Shown in pieces: positions 55,683 to 64,000 of a stretch of DNA of 64,000 nt (position 1 is its first letter; each line of letters begins with the position of its first letter). The notes under the pieces were generated by a model. The model was not told the origin of the DNA, made no database searches, and saw only the letters and a program-made list of their open reading frames with translations. Where the stretch lies: positions 682,001 through 746,000 of the forward strand of contig NZ_SDQE01000001.1 in NCBI RefSeq assembly GCF_004153455.1, in the 5' to 3' direction. A program made the position numbers and the translations under genes. Source of the DNA: Allopusillimonas ginsengisoli. GTDB taxonomy: Bacteria > Pseudomonadota > Gammaproteobacteria > Burkholderiales > Burkholderiaceae_B.

Positions 55683-56726
55683 CTATTGCGCCTCAATATC
55701 AGCGCGCTTGACGACGTCGCCCCAGAAACTGTGCTCGTCGGCGATCACGTTGGCCAATTCGGGCGCTGGCCCGAAGCGTAGTTCTGCGCCCTGGGCGGCC
55801 ATGGTCGAAACCAGTTGCGGGTTTTTCAAGGCGCGTTCCAGCGCCGTCGACAAGGTGTGTATGACCTCTTGCGGCGTATCTTTTGGCGCAAACAGGCCAA
55901 AGAGATTATCGGCGACAACGTTTTCAATCCCGGCTTCTTTCAGCGTGGGGATATTGGGCAGCAGACTGACGCGCTCGCTGGATGCCACGGCCAGAAATCT
56001 AAGCTTGTTGCCCTTCACCAATGGCATTGACCCTGTAACACTGTCGAACATCATGACCGCCAACCCGTTCACGACATCCGGCAGTGCTTGCACACTACCC
56101 TTGTAAGGCACGTGCGTGATATCCAGGTCATTCTGGACCTTGAACAGATCCCCTTCCAGGTGAGACAAAGTCCCCACCCCTTGCGAGGCGTAGTTGTAAT
56201 GCCCAGGACTCTTCTTGATGTAGGCAATGAGTTCCTGGACATTGTTGACAGGCAAGCTCGCCGGAACCACTAACGCGTGGGGCACAAAGCCTATCAGGCC
56301 AATGGGAACGAAATCATCGACCAGACTTGCAGCCTGGTCTTTATAGATGGCGGCAGCAATCGCCTGATTTGTGGTTGCCGCAAGATACAGGTTATAGCCG
56401 TTGGGCGCAGCCCTGGCGCCAGCCACCAAGCCTATCGCGCCTCCCGCTCCGGCCCTGTTCTCGATAATAACCGACTGGTCCAACTCCTTGGCCAACTGAT
56501 TACCCACCGCCCTGGCCAGCACATCGGTTGCGCCCGCTGGTGGAAATGAGATGGTGATCTGTATCGGCTTATCGGGATAGGCGGCCCGACCTTCTATCGG
56601 CACAATGACGAATATTGCAGCGGCTCCGATAATCGCACAGAACCTGAGGGCGGAAGCAGGCTTTGTAGACCCGTTTGCACCACAGAGCGCCAACTTGGCA
56701 GCTTTAAACCATGAAGCAAGTATCAT
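55683..56726 (-). CDS. Bug/TctC family periplasmic solute receptor (orphan)
   Basis: A 347-residue tripartite-tricarboxylate-transporter receptor. After the signal, YPDKPIQITISFPPAGATDV, then VIIENRAGAGGAIGLVAGAR, THVPYKGSVQALPDVVNGL and VMMFDSVTGSMPLVK are the Bug hallmarks. ATG at 56726 with GGAG nine bases upstream is chosen over the TTG start. No TctA/TctB membrane genes lie beside it, as common for Bordetella-type Bug proteins. Ligand unknown, usually a carboxylate. Confidence 0.92.
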   Translation of the reverse strand: MILASWFKAAKLALCGANGSTKPASALRFCAIIGAAAIFVIVPIEGRAAYPDKPIQITISFPPAGATDVLARAVGNQLAKELDQSVIIENRAGAGGAIGLVAGARAAPNGYNLYLAATTNQAIAAAIYKDQAASLVDDFVPIGLIGFVPHALVVPASLPVNNVQELIAYIKKSPGHYNYASQGVGTLSHLEGDLFKVQNDLDITHVPYKGSVQALPDVVNGLAVMMFDSVTGSMPLVKGNKLRFLAVASSERVSLLPNIPTLKEAGIENVVADNLFGLFAPKDTPQEVIHTLSTALERALKNPQLVSTMAAQGAELRFGPAPELANVIADEHSFWGDVVKRADIEAQ

Positions 56727-57005
56727 CACATCAATCTCCAGCAAGTGGATTGCAAAAAAGCTTGGATGAAAAACGGGGCCTGCAACACAGATTCCTCATG
56801 CCCCACACACAGGTTGAATACATCTTACGCAGGGGCCGTCATTAGAACAATTTGAATTTCTATTTCAATTCAACATTTTTTCTTATAAGCGATTCCAGGC
56901 AGGCAAAGTTCAAGAGGTAACCGCACCGATATTGCGTGGCTTGCATGGGGCTCGACTTGAAATCCGTTAAGCTAGCAAGGTGATTCAAGGAGCGAGCTGT
57001 AAGCA
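56727..57005. other. Intergenic region with no supported gene
   Basis: About 280 bases between the divergent Bug receptor and the SLC13 permease. It is AT-rich around 56850-56900 and presumably holds both promoters. No operator or terminator could be assigned. Confidence 0.35.
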
Positions 57006-58985
57006 ATGACGCAACCCCAATGGATAATACTGGCCATACTGGCCGCGACCTTGTGTTTGTTCTTGTACGGCCGGTGGCGGCACGACATCGTCGCGGCGGC
57101 GGCGTTGTTGGCCAGCGTGATCGTTGGATTGGTCCCTGCCGACGAAGCCTTTGCAGGGTTTTCCCATCCAGCGGTTGTCACAGTGGCGTGCGTGCTGATT
57201 CTAAGCAGCGCACTGCTGCATACAGGCGTGGTAGACCTGCTGGCCCAGCGCGTGCTGCCCACCGAAGCAGGCCCAACGATCACAATCGCTGCGCTGGTCG
57301 GCCTGGCGGCATTGCTGTCCAGCTTTATGAACAACGTGGGCGCGCTGGCTTTGCTTATGCCGATTGCCTTGCAGATTGCGCAACGCCAGGGCATTGCCCC
57401 GGGCAAGGTACTGATGCCACTCGCGTTTGGCACGATGTTGGGCGGAATGACCACCCTCATCGGCACACCCTCCAATCTGATCGTCTCCGGATTCCGCAAG
57501 GGAGCCGGAGACGGCGGCTTCGCCATGTTTGACTTCACGCCCGTCGGAGCCGCTGTTGCGCTGGGCGGCATACTCTTCATCGCGCTGGTGGGCTGGCGCA
57601 TTGTTCCGGGGCGGGAACGCGCTGGCGCCGATTCATTTGATACCGGTGCTTATCTGACCGAAGCGCGCGTTGCCTCCAGCTCCAAAGCCATCGGCATGAC
57701 CTTACACGAAGCCGAATCCGAACTGAAAGGCGCCGACGCCCAGATCATCAGCCTTGTCCGCAACGAGATCAGGCTGACAAGCCCCTTGTCAGCCGGGCCT
57801 TTGCGCGAAGGCGACGTGGTACTGATCGAGGCCGATCCCGAGGCACTGGCCAGTGCGCTGGACAGCCTTGGCCTGGTATTTGGGGAGGAACCGCTCAAGG
57901 CCAGGGGTGACGACAAGCATGACGAGGCCGATAGCGAATCGACAAAGGCCGACCCCGGAATCAACGCAGCGTCGAAGACAGCAGCCGAAGACGCCGAGGT
58001 TGCCGCAAACGCTTCTACCGCAGCGCCAGAACGTCAACATAACGGCGAGGCTGACGCCTCCATGGAGCAGACCCAACAAGAAAAAGATGAAGCGCGTGAA
58101 AAGAAGATTGAACGGTCCATTCAGTTGGATGACGAAGAACTGATGGAATTGGTGATTCTCCCAGGCTCAGACCTGCTGGGGCGTACCGCCGGAGATCTGG
58201 ACCTGCGTGAGCGCTACGGTATCAACCTTTTGGCCATTTCGCGCCAGGGGTCCCGCATCCGCAGTCGCGTAAGGCACACTGCGCTGCGTCACGGCGATGT
58301 GCTGCTGATGCAGGGGTCGGGCGATCTGATTTCAGAGTTTGCGTCGAATGCCGGCTGTGCGCCTCTGGCGACCCGCTCGCTGCGCGCGCCCGATCGCAAG
58401 AAGATGATCTTGGCGGGCGGAATCATGGCCGTGGCGGTGGGGCTCACTGCATTCAATATTCTGCCGGCGGCGATCAGTTTTCTGCTCGGCGTGCTGCTCT
58501 TGATGGTTTTTCGCGTACTGCCGCTGCGCAAGATGTACGAAGCCGTGGACTGGCCAGTGATTGTGCTGCTGGGGGCGCTGCTGCCGGTGGCGCAGGCCAT
58601 CGAAAGCACCGGTGCGGCCAAGCTAATTGCGGTATTCCTGCTGGACAGCGTCGCACATGGCAATGCCATTGTTGCCTTGACGGTTGTCTTGCTGGTCACC
58701 ATGACCATGTCTGATGTCATCAACAACGCTGCAACCGCGGCCATCATGTGCCCCATCGCCATCGGCTCGGCGGCGCAGCTCAATGTCAATGCCGACCCTT
58801 TCCTGATGGCAGTGGCGATCGGTGCTTCAGCAGCGTTTCTGACCCCGATCGGGCATCAGAACAATACACTCATCCTCGGGCCCGGCGGATTCCGGTTCGG
58901 GGATTACTGGCGGATGGGCTTGCCGCTGGAGATCGTGGTGAGCCTGATCACGATACCGATGATATTGCTGGTCTGGCCGCTTTGA
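57006..58985 (+). CDS. SLC13-type (DASS) anion permease with TrkA-C domains
   Basis: A 659-residue sodium/anion permease. N-terminal transport half: LSSFMNNVGALALLMPIALQ and FGTMLGGMTTLIGTPSNLIV (SNT motif); C-terminal half: VIVLLGALLPVAQAIESTGA and LTPIGHQNNTLILGPGGFRF. Between them are two TrkA-C-like domains (LIEADPEALASALDSLGLVF; ISRQGSRIRSRVRHTALRHG) joined by an acidic, charged linker (ASKTAAEDAEVAANASTAAP). Such proteins carry sulfate, citrate or dicarboxylates. Near a sulfatase locus, sulfate uptake is a reasonable guess. Confidence 0.88.
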   Translation: MTQPQWIILAILAATLCLFLYGRWRHDIVAAAALLASVIVGLVPADEAFAGFSHPAVVTVACVLILSSALLHTGVVDLLAQRVLPTEAGPTITIAALVGLAALLSSFMNNVGALALLMPIALQIAQRQGIAPGKVLMPLAFGTMLGGMTTLIGTPSNLIVSGFRKGAGDGGFAMFDFTPVGAAVALGGILFIALVGWRIVPGRERAGADSFDTGAYLTEARVASSSKAIGMTLHEAESELKGADAQIISLVRNEIRLTSPLSAGPLREGDVVLIEADPEALASALDSLGLVFGEEPLKARGDDKHDEADSESTKADPGINAASKTAAEDAEVAANASTAAPERQHNGEADASMEQTQQEKDEAREKKIERSIQLDDEELMELVILPGSDLLGRTAGDLDLRERYGINLLAISRQGSRIRSRVRHTALRHGDVLLMQGSGDLISEFASNAGCAPLATRSLRAPDRKKMILAGGIMAVAVGLTAFNILPAAISFLLGVLLLMVFRVLPLRKMYEAVDWPVIVLLGALLPVAQAIESTGAAKLIAVFLLDSVAHGNAIVALTVVLLVTMTMSDVINNAATAAIMCPIAIGSAAQLNVNADPFLMAVAIGASAAFLTPIGHQNNTLILGPGGFRFGDYWRMGLPLEIVVSLITIPMILLVWPL

Positions 58986-59029
58986 CTGTGCTCAGGCAAT
59001 AACGAACCAGTCCGCGAATCCCGGCCAAT

Positions 59030-59056
59030 CCCCGAACCATATGCAAGCGTTCGGGG
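59030..59056. terminator. 8-bp hairpin between convergent permease and TRAP operon
   Basis: ccccgaac at 59030-59037 and gttcgggg at 59049-59056 form a perfect stem around an 11-base loop. It stands between the convergent SLC13 permease and the TRAP large permease, so a bidirectional terminator is likely. The following T content is weak. Confidence 0.5.
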
Positions 59057-59066
59057 GCCGCTTTGC

Positions 59067-60350
59067 TTACCTGAACCAAAGCGACAGCCAGGGTATGAAT
59101 GCGATGCAGATAGTAGCCACTACCAACGCAAGAAACAGCGGCCATATACGTCGAGCGATCTGAATATACGGAACGCCACTTACCGCTGATGCGGCAAATA
59201 GATTTATACCCACCGGCGGCGTGATGAATCCGATTGTCAGGGTACACACAACAAACACGCCGAAATGGACCGGATCAATATTCAAGGCGGCGCAGATGGG
59301 CAAAAGGATGGGCATCAGGATGATGATCGACGCAATGGTTTCCATGAAGCAACCAAAGATCAACAGCAACAGCATAATCATCAACATGGTTCCAACCACA
59401 CCCATCTCGGCGGAAAGCATTGCGCCTGCCAGCGCGTCGGGCAGCCTCAGCACCGACATGACTTCTCCGAACAGTATGGAAAAAGCGATGATAGGCCCGA
59501 TCATGCCCGTAATCGCCCCGCTGCGGTACAGCAAGGTCGGTATCTCGCGCCAGGTAATGCCTTTCGTGATCACGAGCTCGGCGAACAGGCAGTATGCGAC
59601 CGCCACGGCAGCAGATTCGGTCGGTGTAAAGGCGCCAGAGTAGATGCCACCGAGAATAATCGCTGGCGCCAGCAGGCCATACCTTGCCCCCCAGGTTTTA
59701 ATCAGCACCTGTTTGCCGTCAAAAGGCGTCTTCGTACTGACACCCCAGCCGAACCTGCGGCATACAAAATAATTTGCCACGCACATGCTGGCGGCCATCA
59801 GCAGGCCCGGGAAGATGCCGGCAAGAAATAGATCTCCGACGGATGTGGACGTCACTACGCCATAGATGATGAAAATCAGACTGGGCGGAACGATAATGCC
59901 AAGGCACCCGCCTGCGGCTGCAAGCGCGGCCGCGTAGGGCCGGTCATATCCCTTTTCAACCATGGAGGGAATCATGATCTTGCCGATTGCCGCCGTATCG
60001 GCGGAATTCGAACCGCTTGTGCCTGCGAAGAAGAAACAGCCAGCAATAGTAGACATGCCCAGGCCGCCGTGTATCCAGCCCAACATCGCCTGCCCCATAT
60101 TCGTCAACGCCTTGGCAATCCTCCCGCCTGAAATAATGTCCCCCGTCAGGATGAACAGCGGCATGGCCAGCAAAGCCCAGTTATCAATCGCGGAAAAAGG
60201 TACTTGCCCGATAATATCGATCGAGTACACGCCGACCGCTATCACCATCGCCAGCGATCCAAGCCCCAGTATCAGGAATAGTGGCACGCCGATTGCCAGA
60301 TGAACCATCATCAGTACACCGATGATCAGAACAGCCATTTCATCACTCAT
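59067..60350 (-). CDS. dctM: TRAP transporter large permease, DctM type (third set)
   Basis: A polytopic permease of about 427 residues. FFAGTSGSNSADTAAIGKIM, GGCLGIIVPPSLIFIIYGVV and SGAFTPTESAAVAVAYCLFA are DctM motifs. Several in-frame ATGs overlap the DctQ stop (60356, 60353, 60350); the last is used, and the exact start is uncertain by a few codons. Last gene of the third TRAP set. Confidence 0.92.
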   Translation of the reverse strand: MSDEMAVLIIGVLMMVHLAIGVPLFLILGLGSLAMVIAVGVYSIDIIGQVPFSAIDNWALLAMPLFILTGDIISGGRIAKALTNMGQAMLGWIHGGLGMSTIAGCFFFAGTSGSNSADTAAIGKIMIPSMVEKGYDRPYAAALAAAGGCLGIIVPPSLIFIIYGVVTSTSVGDLFLAGIFPGLLMAASMCVANYFVCRRFGWGVSTKTPFDGKQVLIKTWGARYGLLAPAIILGGIYSGAFTPTESAAVAVAYCLFAELVITKGITWREIPTLLYRSGAITGMIGPIIAFSILFGEVMSVLRLPDALAGAMLSAEMGVVGTMLMIMLLLLIFGCFMETIASIIILMPILLPICAALNIDPVHFGVFVVCTLTIGFITPPVGINLFAASAVSGVPYIQIARRIWPLFLALVVATICIAFIPWLSLWFR

Positions 60351-60864
60351 CATCATAATTGCCCCCGCCCAGCTCAACCTTTCCGGTCGCCTGGTAATGT
60401 TTGATCATTCTGATGGAACGCTGGATCACCCTGTAGCCAAGCATGAAGAAGGCTATCGGCAATGCCGCTTGAGCAAACGCCATATTCAGGTCGAGGCCGG
60501 TCATCAACACTTCATTCTCAATCTGCAAGCGCATCACGTTCAGGCCGTAGTAGACCGTCAGCACGACCAGCACCAGATGCAGAAAGTCGAAGTACAAGTA
60601 CAGAAACAAGCGCTTTCGCGCCCCCAGCAGTTGCGGGACGAGATCGATTCGTATGTGATTTCTGTTTCTCGCAATCTCTGCCATGGCGATATACACCACA
60701 AAAACAAAGGCATAACGGGCGGTCATCTCGCCCCATTCACTTGATGCGCCAAATAGATGGCGCCTGACAACCTCCGCCAGGATAATCAGCACCAGATAGC
60801 CATAGCAGGCCACCATCAGCCAGGTTTCAAACCCATCATCGATCTTCTTCCAAAGATTCCGCAC
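60343..60864 (-). CDS. dctQ: TRAP transporter small permease, DctQ type (third set)
   Basis: A 173-residue four-helix membrane protein with WLMVACYGYLVLIILAEVVR and SEWGEMTARYAFVFVVYIAM, the DctQ pattern. Its C-terminus overlaps the start of the large permease. It lies about 105 bases after the receptor gene. Confidence 0.9.
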   Translation of the reverse strand: MRNLWKKIDDGFETWLMVACYGYLVLIILAEVVRRHLFGASSEWGEMTARYAFVFVVYIAMAEIARNRNHIRIDLVPQLLGARKRLFLYLYFDFLHLVLVVLTVYYGLNVMRLQIENEVLMTGLDLNMAFAQAALPIAFFMLGYRVIQRSIRMIKHYQATGKVELGGGNYDDE

Positions 60865-60969
60865 TTTTCAACCCCTCCATCAGACAACAGCAAGCCATTG
60901 ACGCACGGCGGCATCATCACATTCCCGCAACGTTTCATATACCTGCCGCGAGCAACGGCTTTATAAGAT

Positions 60970-62046
60970 TCAGGTCGACAGACTCTTACCCAGCTCGGCA
61001 ACCTGTTCATACAGCTGTCGACCGTATCGATCTTTCCAGCTGTCCCATTCCGGCCGTTGATGTCCTATCGCCTCGACCCACAGGTTTCTATCGTCGTCAC
61101 TCAGTTCGGCAATCTCGATGCCAGCGGCCTTCCACTCGGACCACATCCGGTCGTCCGCGGTCTTTTGCTGAGACTTCTGATAATCCCAACTTTCCTGGGC
61201 GGCCCGCTCTATTGCGTCTTGTATGGACGACGGCAGTTTCTCGAACCATTTTTTCGAGATCATGGTCACATGCGCATTGAAACTCATGTCCACACGGGCG
61301 CTTGTTCCGATGACCTCGTGAATACGATTCGCCGTCAAGGGACCGAGCCCCACGTTGAGCGCATCCACCGCTCCCTGTTGCATGGCCTGATAAGTTTCCG
61401 CCCAGTTGATCGAAACAGGACTCGCAGGCGTGAGCGCAAAGGTTTGCTGCTCAATCTTTGAATTGGTCACACGCAACTTCAGTCCGGTAATATCCACAGG
61501 CAGGCGAATCTGCTTGCCGGCCCTCTTGCTCACACAGAGCACACGGAATCCGGTGTTTGCCCACATGCCCTTCAACACTTTGAGCCCCTTACGCTCAGGA
61601 TCGGTCATGAACTTCGAATTGGCAAAATCAGGATGTTCAAGGAACTTGTTGAAGCCTTCATTCGTTCGGAACATAAAGGGCAGATCCAGAAGATTGAACA
61701 CTTCTGAATAAGGCGTGAAATTCTGCATTGAAACCTGGCATGCCTGAATGGCACCGTATTGCACTTTCTGCGGCAGCTCCGTTTGCCCGCCCAGCTTTCC
61801 GCCTTCATGAATGTCAACCAGAAGGCGGCCTTCACTGTATTTTTCAGCGAGCTGCTTGAACAAATCCAGGCCGGTAATGACATACCTTTCGCTTGCCTGC
61901 GTAAAGGTATGGGCGAACAACATTTTGTGCTCGGCGGACTGCGCGCGTGCTGTGGATATCACAAACGGGCCTAATGCAGATGAGCCCACCACAGCCAGAC
62001 TAGTGCGAAGTATGTCTCGCCGTGAAATGGATTTTGTTTCCTTCAT
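60970..62046 (-). CDS. dctP: TRAP transporter solute-binding protein, DctP type, Tat signal (third set)
   Basis: A 358-residue receptor. SISRRDILRTSLAVVGSSAL is a twin-arginine signal, so it may be exported folded. GLKLRVTNSKIEQQTFALTP has the substrate arginine and INWAETYQAMQQGAVDALNV the hinge motif. ATG at 62046 has GGAG seven bases upstream. It is downstream of an IclR gene and a DapA-type lyase in the same direction; the ligand may be the lyase-pathway substrate. Confidence 0.92.
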   Translation of the reverse strand: MKETKSISRRDILRTSLAVVGSSALGPFVISTARAQSAEHKMLFAHTFTQASERYVITGLDLFKQLAEKYSEGRLLVDIHEGGKLGGQTELPQKVQYGAIQACQVSMQNFTPYSEVFNLLDLPFMFRTNEGFNKFLEHPDFANSKFMTDPERKGLKVLKGMWANTGFRVLCVSKRAGKQIRLPVDITGLKLRVTNSKIEQQTFALTPASPVSINWAETYQAMQQGAVDALNVGLGPLTANRIHEVIGTSARVDMSFNAHVTMISKKWFEKLPSSIQDAIERAAQESWDYQKSQQKTADDRMWSEWKAAGIEIAELSDDDRNLWVEAIGHQRPEWDSWKDRYGRQLYEQVAELGKSLST

Positions 62047-62232
62047 AATAGTCTCCATAATCTTTTAATTATTGCTAAGTAGCCGGGGAAAGCGGTAGAT
62101 TCAGGTTAGCTTAATGCGTCACATATGGCACTCTCAACCGTCCAAAATCCGGATGCTTTGTCTCATAAATGGGATAAACATTCCTGTTTCATGATGCTGG
62201 TGCGAACACCGCGCCTTACTGCGAAATCAAAG

Positions 62233-63039
62233 TCACTTGAATTGCCGATATAAGCTGCCGAGATCGCTTGCGGCCAGTTTCAGCAACCCAACATATCCGA
62301 GCGCTTTGTCGAGTTCCATGCGCGCCCTGGGCGCATGCACCGCAACACTGCCAATCACCTTCCGGTTTCGGCCAAACACGGGAACCGCCACGGAAATCAG
62401 ACCAATCAGATATCCCTCGTCATCCGTCGAAATATTTGCCCTTCGAATCTTGACCAGCTCCTGAGCAAGAATGTCCGGGTCCACAATTGTTTTCTCGGTG
62501 TAGCGCTTCAACGAAAACTGATACAACATCCGCCGCCGCTGCCGCGCAGGCATGTGACTAAGAAAAAGCTTGCCACTGGAAGTGCAATGCAATGGCACGC
62601 GTGAACCCGGCTCCAGATGCATGCCCAGCGGCCATTTCGATTCCACGCGATCGACATAGACTACGTCTGTAATATCAAGTGTTGTGAAGTTACAGGTCTC
62701 CCCGATTTGTTCTACGAGCCCTTTCAGAATGGCCCGCCGCTCGCTGTGAAGCGACGCATGACTGCGCACGCCGTCTATCATGGCTACGAGTCGTTCACCG
62801 GCCGAGTAACGCTTTCCATTAGGCTCCCGCATCAGTATCCGGGCATCGACCAGCGTTTTTATCAAGCGATGCAGCGTGGACCTTGGCGTCCCTGTCACTT
62901 CCGCTATCTCTTCCAGGCTCAACGGCTCGACCGAGAACGCAATGGACTCGACTATTTCTATACTTCGCATGGTAGAAGGCCGCTCCGGGAGTTTTCCCGC
63001 TTTCGCGGAAAATCGTTCAGTAGGCATTTGGGCACCCAT
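62233..63039 (-). CDS. IclR family transcriptional regulator
   Basis: A 268-residue regulator. Helix-turn-helix: LSLEEIAEVTGTPRSTLHRL, followed by IKTLVDARIL; effector domain: LHCTSSGKLFLSHMPARQRR, SVAVPVFGRNRKVIGSVAVH. An alternative ATG four codons downstream (63027) is possible; the ribosome site does not decide. It likely controls the TRAP operon and DapA gene around it. A palindrome TGAAAATTTCA at 63050-63060, just upstream, could be its own operator. Confidence 0.9.
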   Translation of the reverse strand: MGAQMPTERFSAKAGKLPERPSTMRSIEIVESIAFSVEPLSLEEIAEVTGTPRSTLHRLIKTLVDARILMREPNGKRYSAGERLVAMIDGVRSHASLHSERRAILKGLVEQIGETCNFTTLDITDVVYVDRVESKWPLGMHLEPGSRVPLHCTSSGKLFLSHMPARQRRRMLYQFSLKRYTEKTIVDPDILAQELVKIRRANISTDDEGYLIGLISVAVPVFGRNRKVIGSVAVHAPRARMELDKALGYVGLLKLAASDLGSLYRQFK

Positions 63040-63165
63040 CCCTAGATTATGAAAATTTCAACCTCGCATATCGTTAAAGGTCAAAAGTAGCATTTTCCGC
63101 AGGACGCCAGGCTTCAGCGTTTTCCGCCTGATTAGTGTTGGCGGCGTTCAGGAACGCCTGTTGAT

Positions 63166-64000
63166 TCAAATGACGTCCAGATCCCCCACCAGCTCGCGTA
63201 ACCTCAAGCGTGCGGTTTCAGGAAGCGGCTCCAGTGGCGCCCGCAGGCAGCCCATCGGGAGATCCGTCCACTGCGAGATTGCCTTGATCGAGTGCGGAAC
63301 CCCGTATTGCTTGAAAAAATAAAAAAGCGGATGCAGCCGGGCGTAAAGCTTTTCCGACTCGGTGGACCAGGGATTCTTTGTCAACGCTCGATACAGCTCA
63401 ACCAAGCGATCGGCAAAGACGGGATGCATCATGACTTCCCACCCTTTTGCACCAAGACGGAACCCTTCCAGCGCTTGATAATGAAAGCCGCAATACACTG
63501 TGTACCGTTCACCACACAACAGCTGGATGTCTCTGACTCGGCTTACATCGTACGAAGCATCTTTGACCGACCTGATCGCGTCGATCTTTGCCATTGCGAG
63601 GATCCGTTCCGGAGTGAAATCAAATCGGGTCGGCTGAGTAAGGTTATAGAGCCGGATCGGCAGATCCACAGCGTTCGCCACCGCCTCATAATGCCGATAC
63701 GCAGCCTCAAAGGTAACTGCAAAGTATTGCGGCATCTCCAGCATCAGGCAGGAAGCTCCGCTGTCTTTTGCCTGCTTCGCGTAATCGATCACCTGCCGTG
63801 TCGAGAACGCGCCGACGCCGACATTCACGTGGACTCGCCCCTCCACCGCCCTGCACACCGTGTCGACAACCACCTGCCTTTCCGTGTCGTTGAGATAAGG
63901 GCCTTCGCACGTGCTTGCAACACAGGTCACGCCCGCTACACCCGACACGCTTATGCGTCGGGCATACTCGGCGAGTGTTTCAACATCGACATTCCCCGCC
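63166..64000 (-). CDS. DapA/NanA family aldolase or dehydratase, partial at right edge
   Basis: The frame continues past base 64000, so the true N-terminus is missing; GTG at 63948 is internal. Sequence GNVDVETLAEYARRISVSGV fits a DapA N-terminal region. Catalytic Tyr appears in LPIRLYNLTQP and the Schiff-base Lys in AIRSVKDASYD. The usual GTTGE pyruvate loop reads ASTCEG, so pyruvate binding may differ from DapA. It is upstream of the IclR and TRAP genes in the same direction, suggesting a role in degrading the imported substrate. Confidence 0.85.
   Translation of the reverse strand, partial: AGNVDVETLAEYARRISVSGVAGVTCVASTCEGPYLNDTERQVVVDTVCRAVEGRVHVNVGVGAFSTRQVIDYAKQAKDSGASCLMLEMPQYFAVTFEAAYRHYEAVANAVDLPIRLYNLTQPTRFDFTPERILAMAKIDAIRSVKDASYDVSRVRDIQLLCGERYTVYCGFHYQALEGFRLGAKGWEVMMHPVFADRLVELYRALTKNPWSTESEKLYARLHPLFYFFKQYGVPHSIKAISQWTDLPMGCLRAPLEPLPETARLRLRELVGDLDVI

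Noticed and set aside
1-64000. tRNA or rRNA genes
   Set aside because: No cloverleaf-like or rRNA-like sequence was recognised by eye in the intergenic regions; a covariance search would settle it.

Overview
The window looks like a chromosome segment of a betaproteobacterium in Burkholderiales, most likely Alcaligenaceae (Bordetella/Achromobacter/Pusillimonas-like). This is inferred from gene content: three TRAP transporter sets, a Bug/TctC-type solute receptor, an autotransporter with an extended signal peptide, GntR/FCD and IclR regulators beside organic-acid catabolic genes, and moderately GC-rich coding DNA. No rRNA, tRNA or CRISPR array was seen.

Layout. (a) 1-8434: a leftward catabolic operon (CaiB/BaiF CoA-transferase, isochorismatase-fold hydrolase, GntR regulator, cyclase-family protein, PDC-hydrolase-like amidohydrolase, CoA-ester lyase running off the left edge) is divergent from a rightward TRAP transporter (DctP-Q-M). 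A perfect 22-bp palindrome lies between them. (b) 8435-12459: an insertion-sequence graveyard, a putP symporter, a dead VapB-like antitoxin, two tiny overlapping ORFs and a metallophosphatase. (c) 12460-17949: a 1829-residue glycine-rich autotransporter with a roughly 29-residue repeat carrying eight RGD tripeptides. (d) 18541-29939: a YdeI-type gene, then a second leftward operon (Ldh-type dehydrogenase, Fe-alcohol dehydrogenase, aldehyde dehydrogenase, DapA-type lyase, TRAP Q-M-P, an unrecognised 423-residue protein, OsmC). It is divergent from a GntR regulator, with a near-perfect 15-3-15 inverted repeat in the promoter. (e) 30166-36214: a livF remnant, an IclR regulator and a metal-resistance block (CopA under a CueR-type promoter, SmtB/CzrA-type sensor, CzcD-type CDF exporter with an ArsR-type operator).

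(f) 36281-55670 is the most interesting part. A solo FecI-type sigma factor with a Fur-box-like promoter is followed by a complete type II secretion apparatus apart from the prepilin peptidase (gspC reversed, then gspG-H-I-J-K-L-M-N-D-E-F). GspD is predicted to be a lipoprotein secretin. Converging on it is an operon of two lipoprotein type I sulfatases (each 723 aa, 21-residue lipoprotein signal, FGly motif CSPSR or CSPGR, C-terminal dockerin/EF-hand-like calcium loop), then a formylglycine-generating enzyme with an N-terminal membrane anchor and both active-site cysteines. A membrane alkaline-phosphatase-fold enzyme and an SLC13-type anion permease lie just beyond. I infer a dedicated export and surface-display pathway for sulfatases: maturation to formylglycine in the periplasm, translocation by the adjacent T2SS, then possible uptake of the released sulfate or anion.

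(g) 55683-64000: an orphan TctC-type receptor, the SLC13 permease, a third TRAP set with a Tat-type DctP, an IclR regulator and a DapA-family lyase running off the right edge. Many start codons were moved from the longest open frame to the best Shine-Dalgarno or overlap position; the reason is given in each entry.
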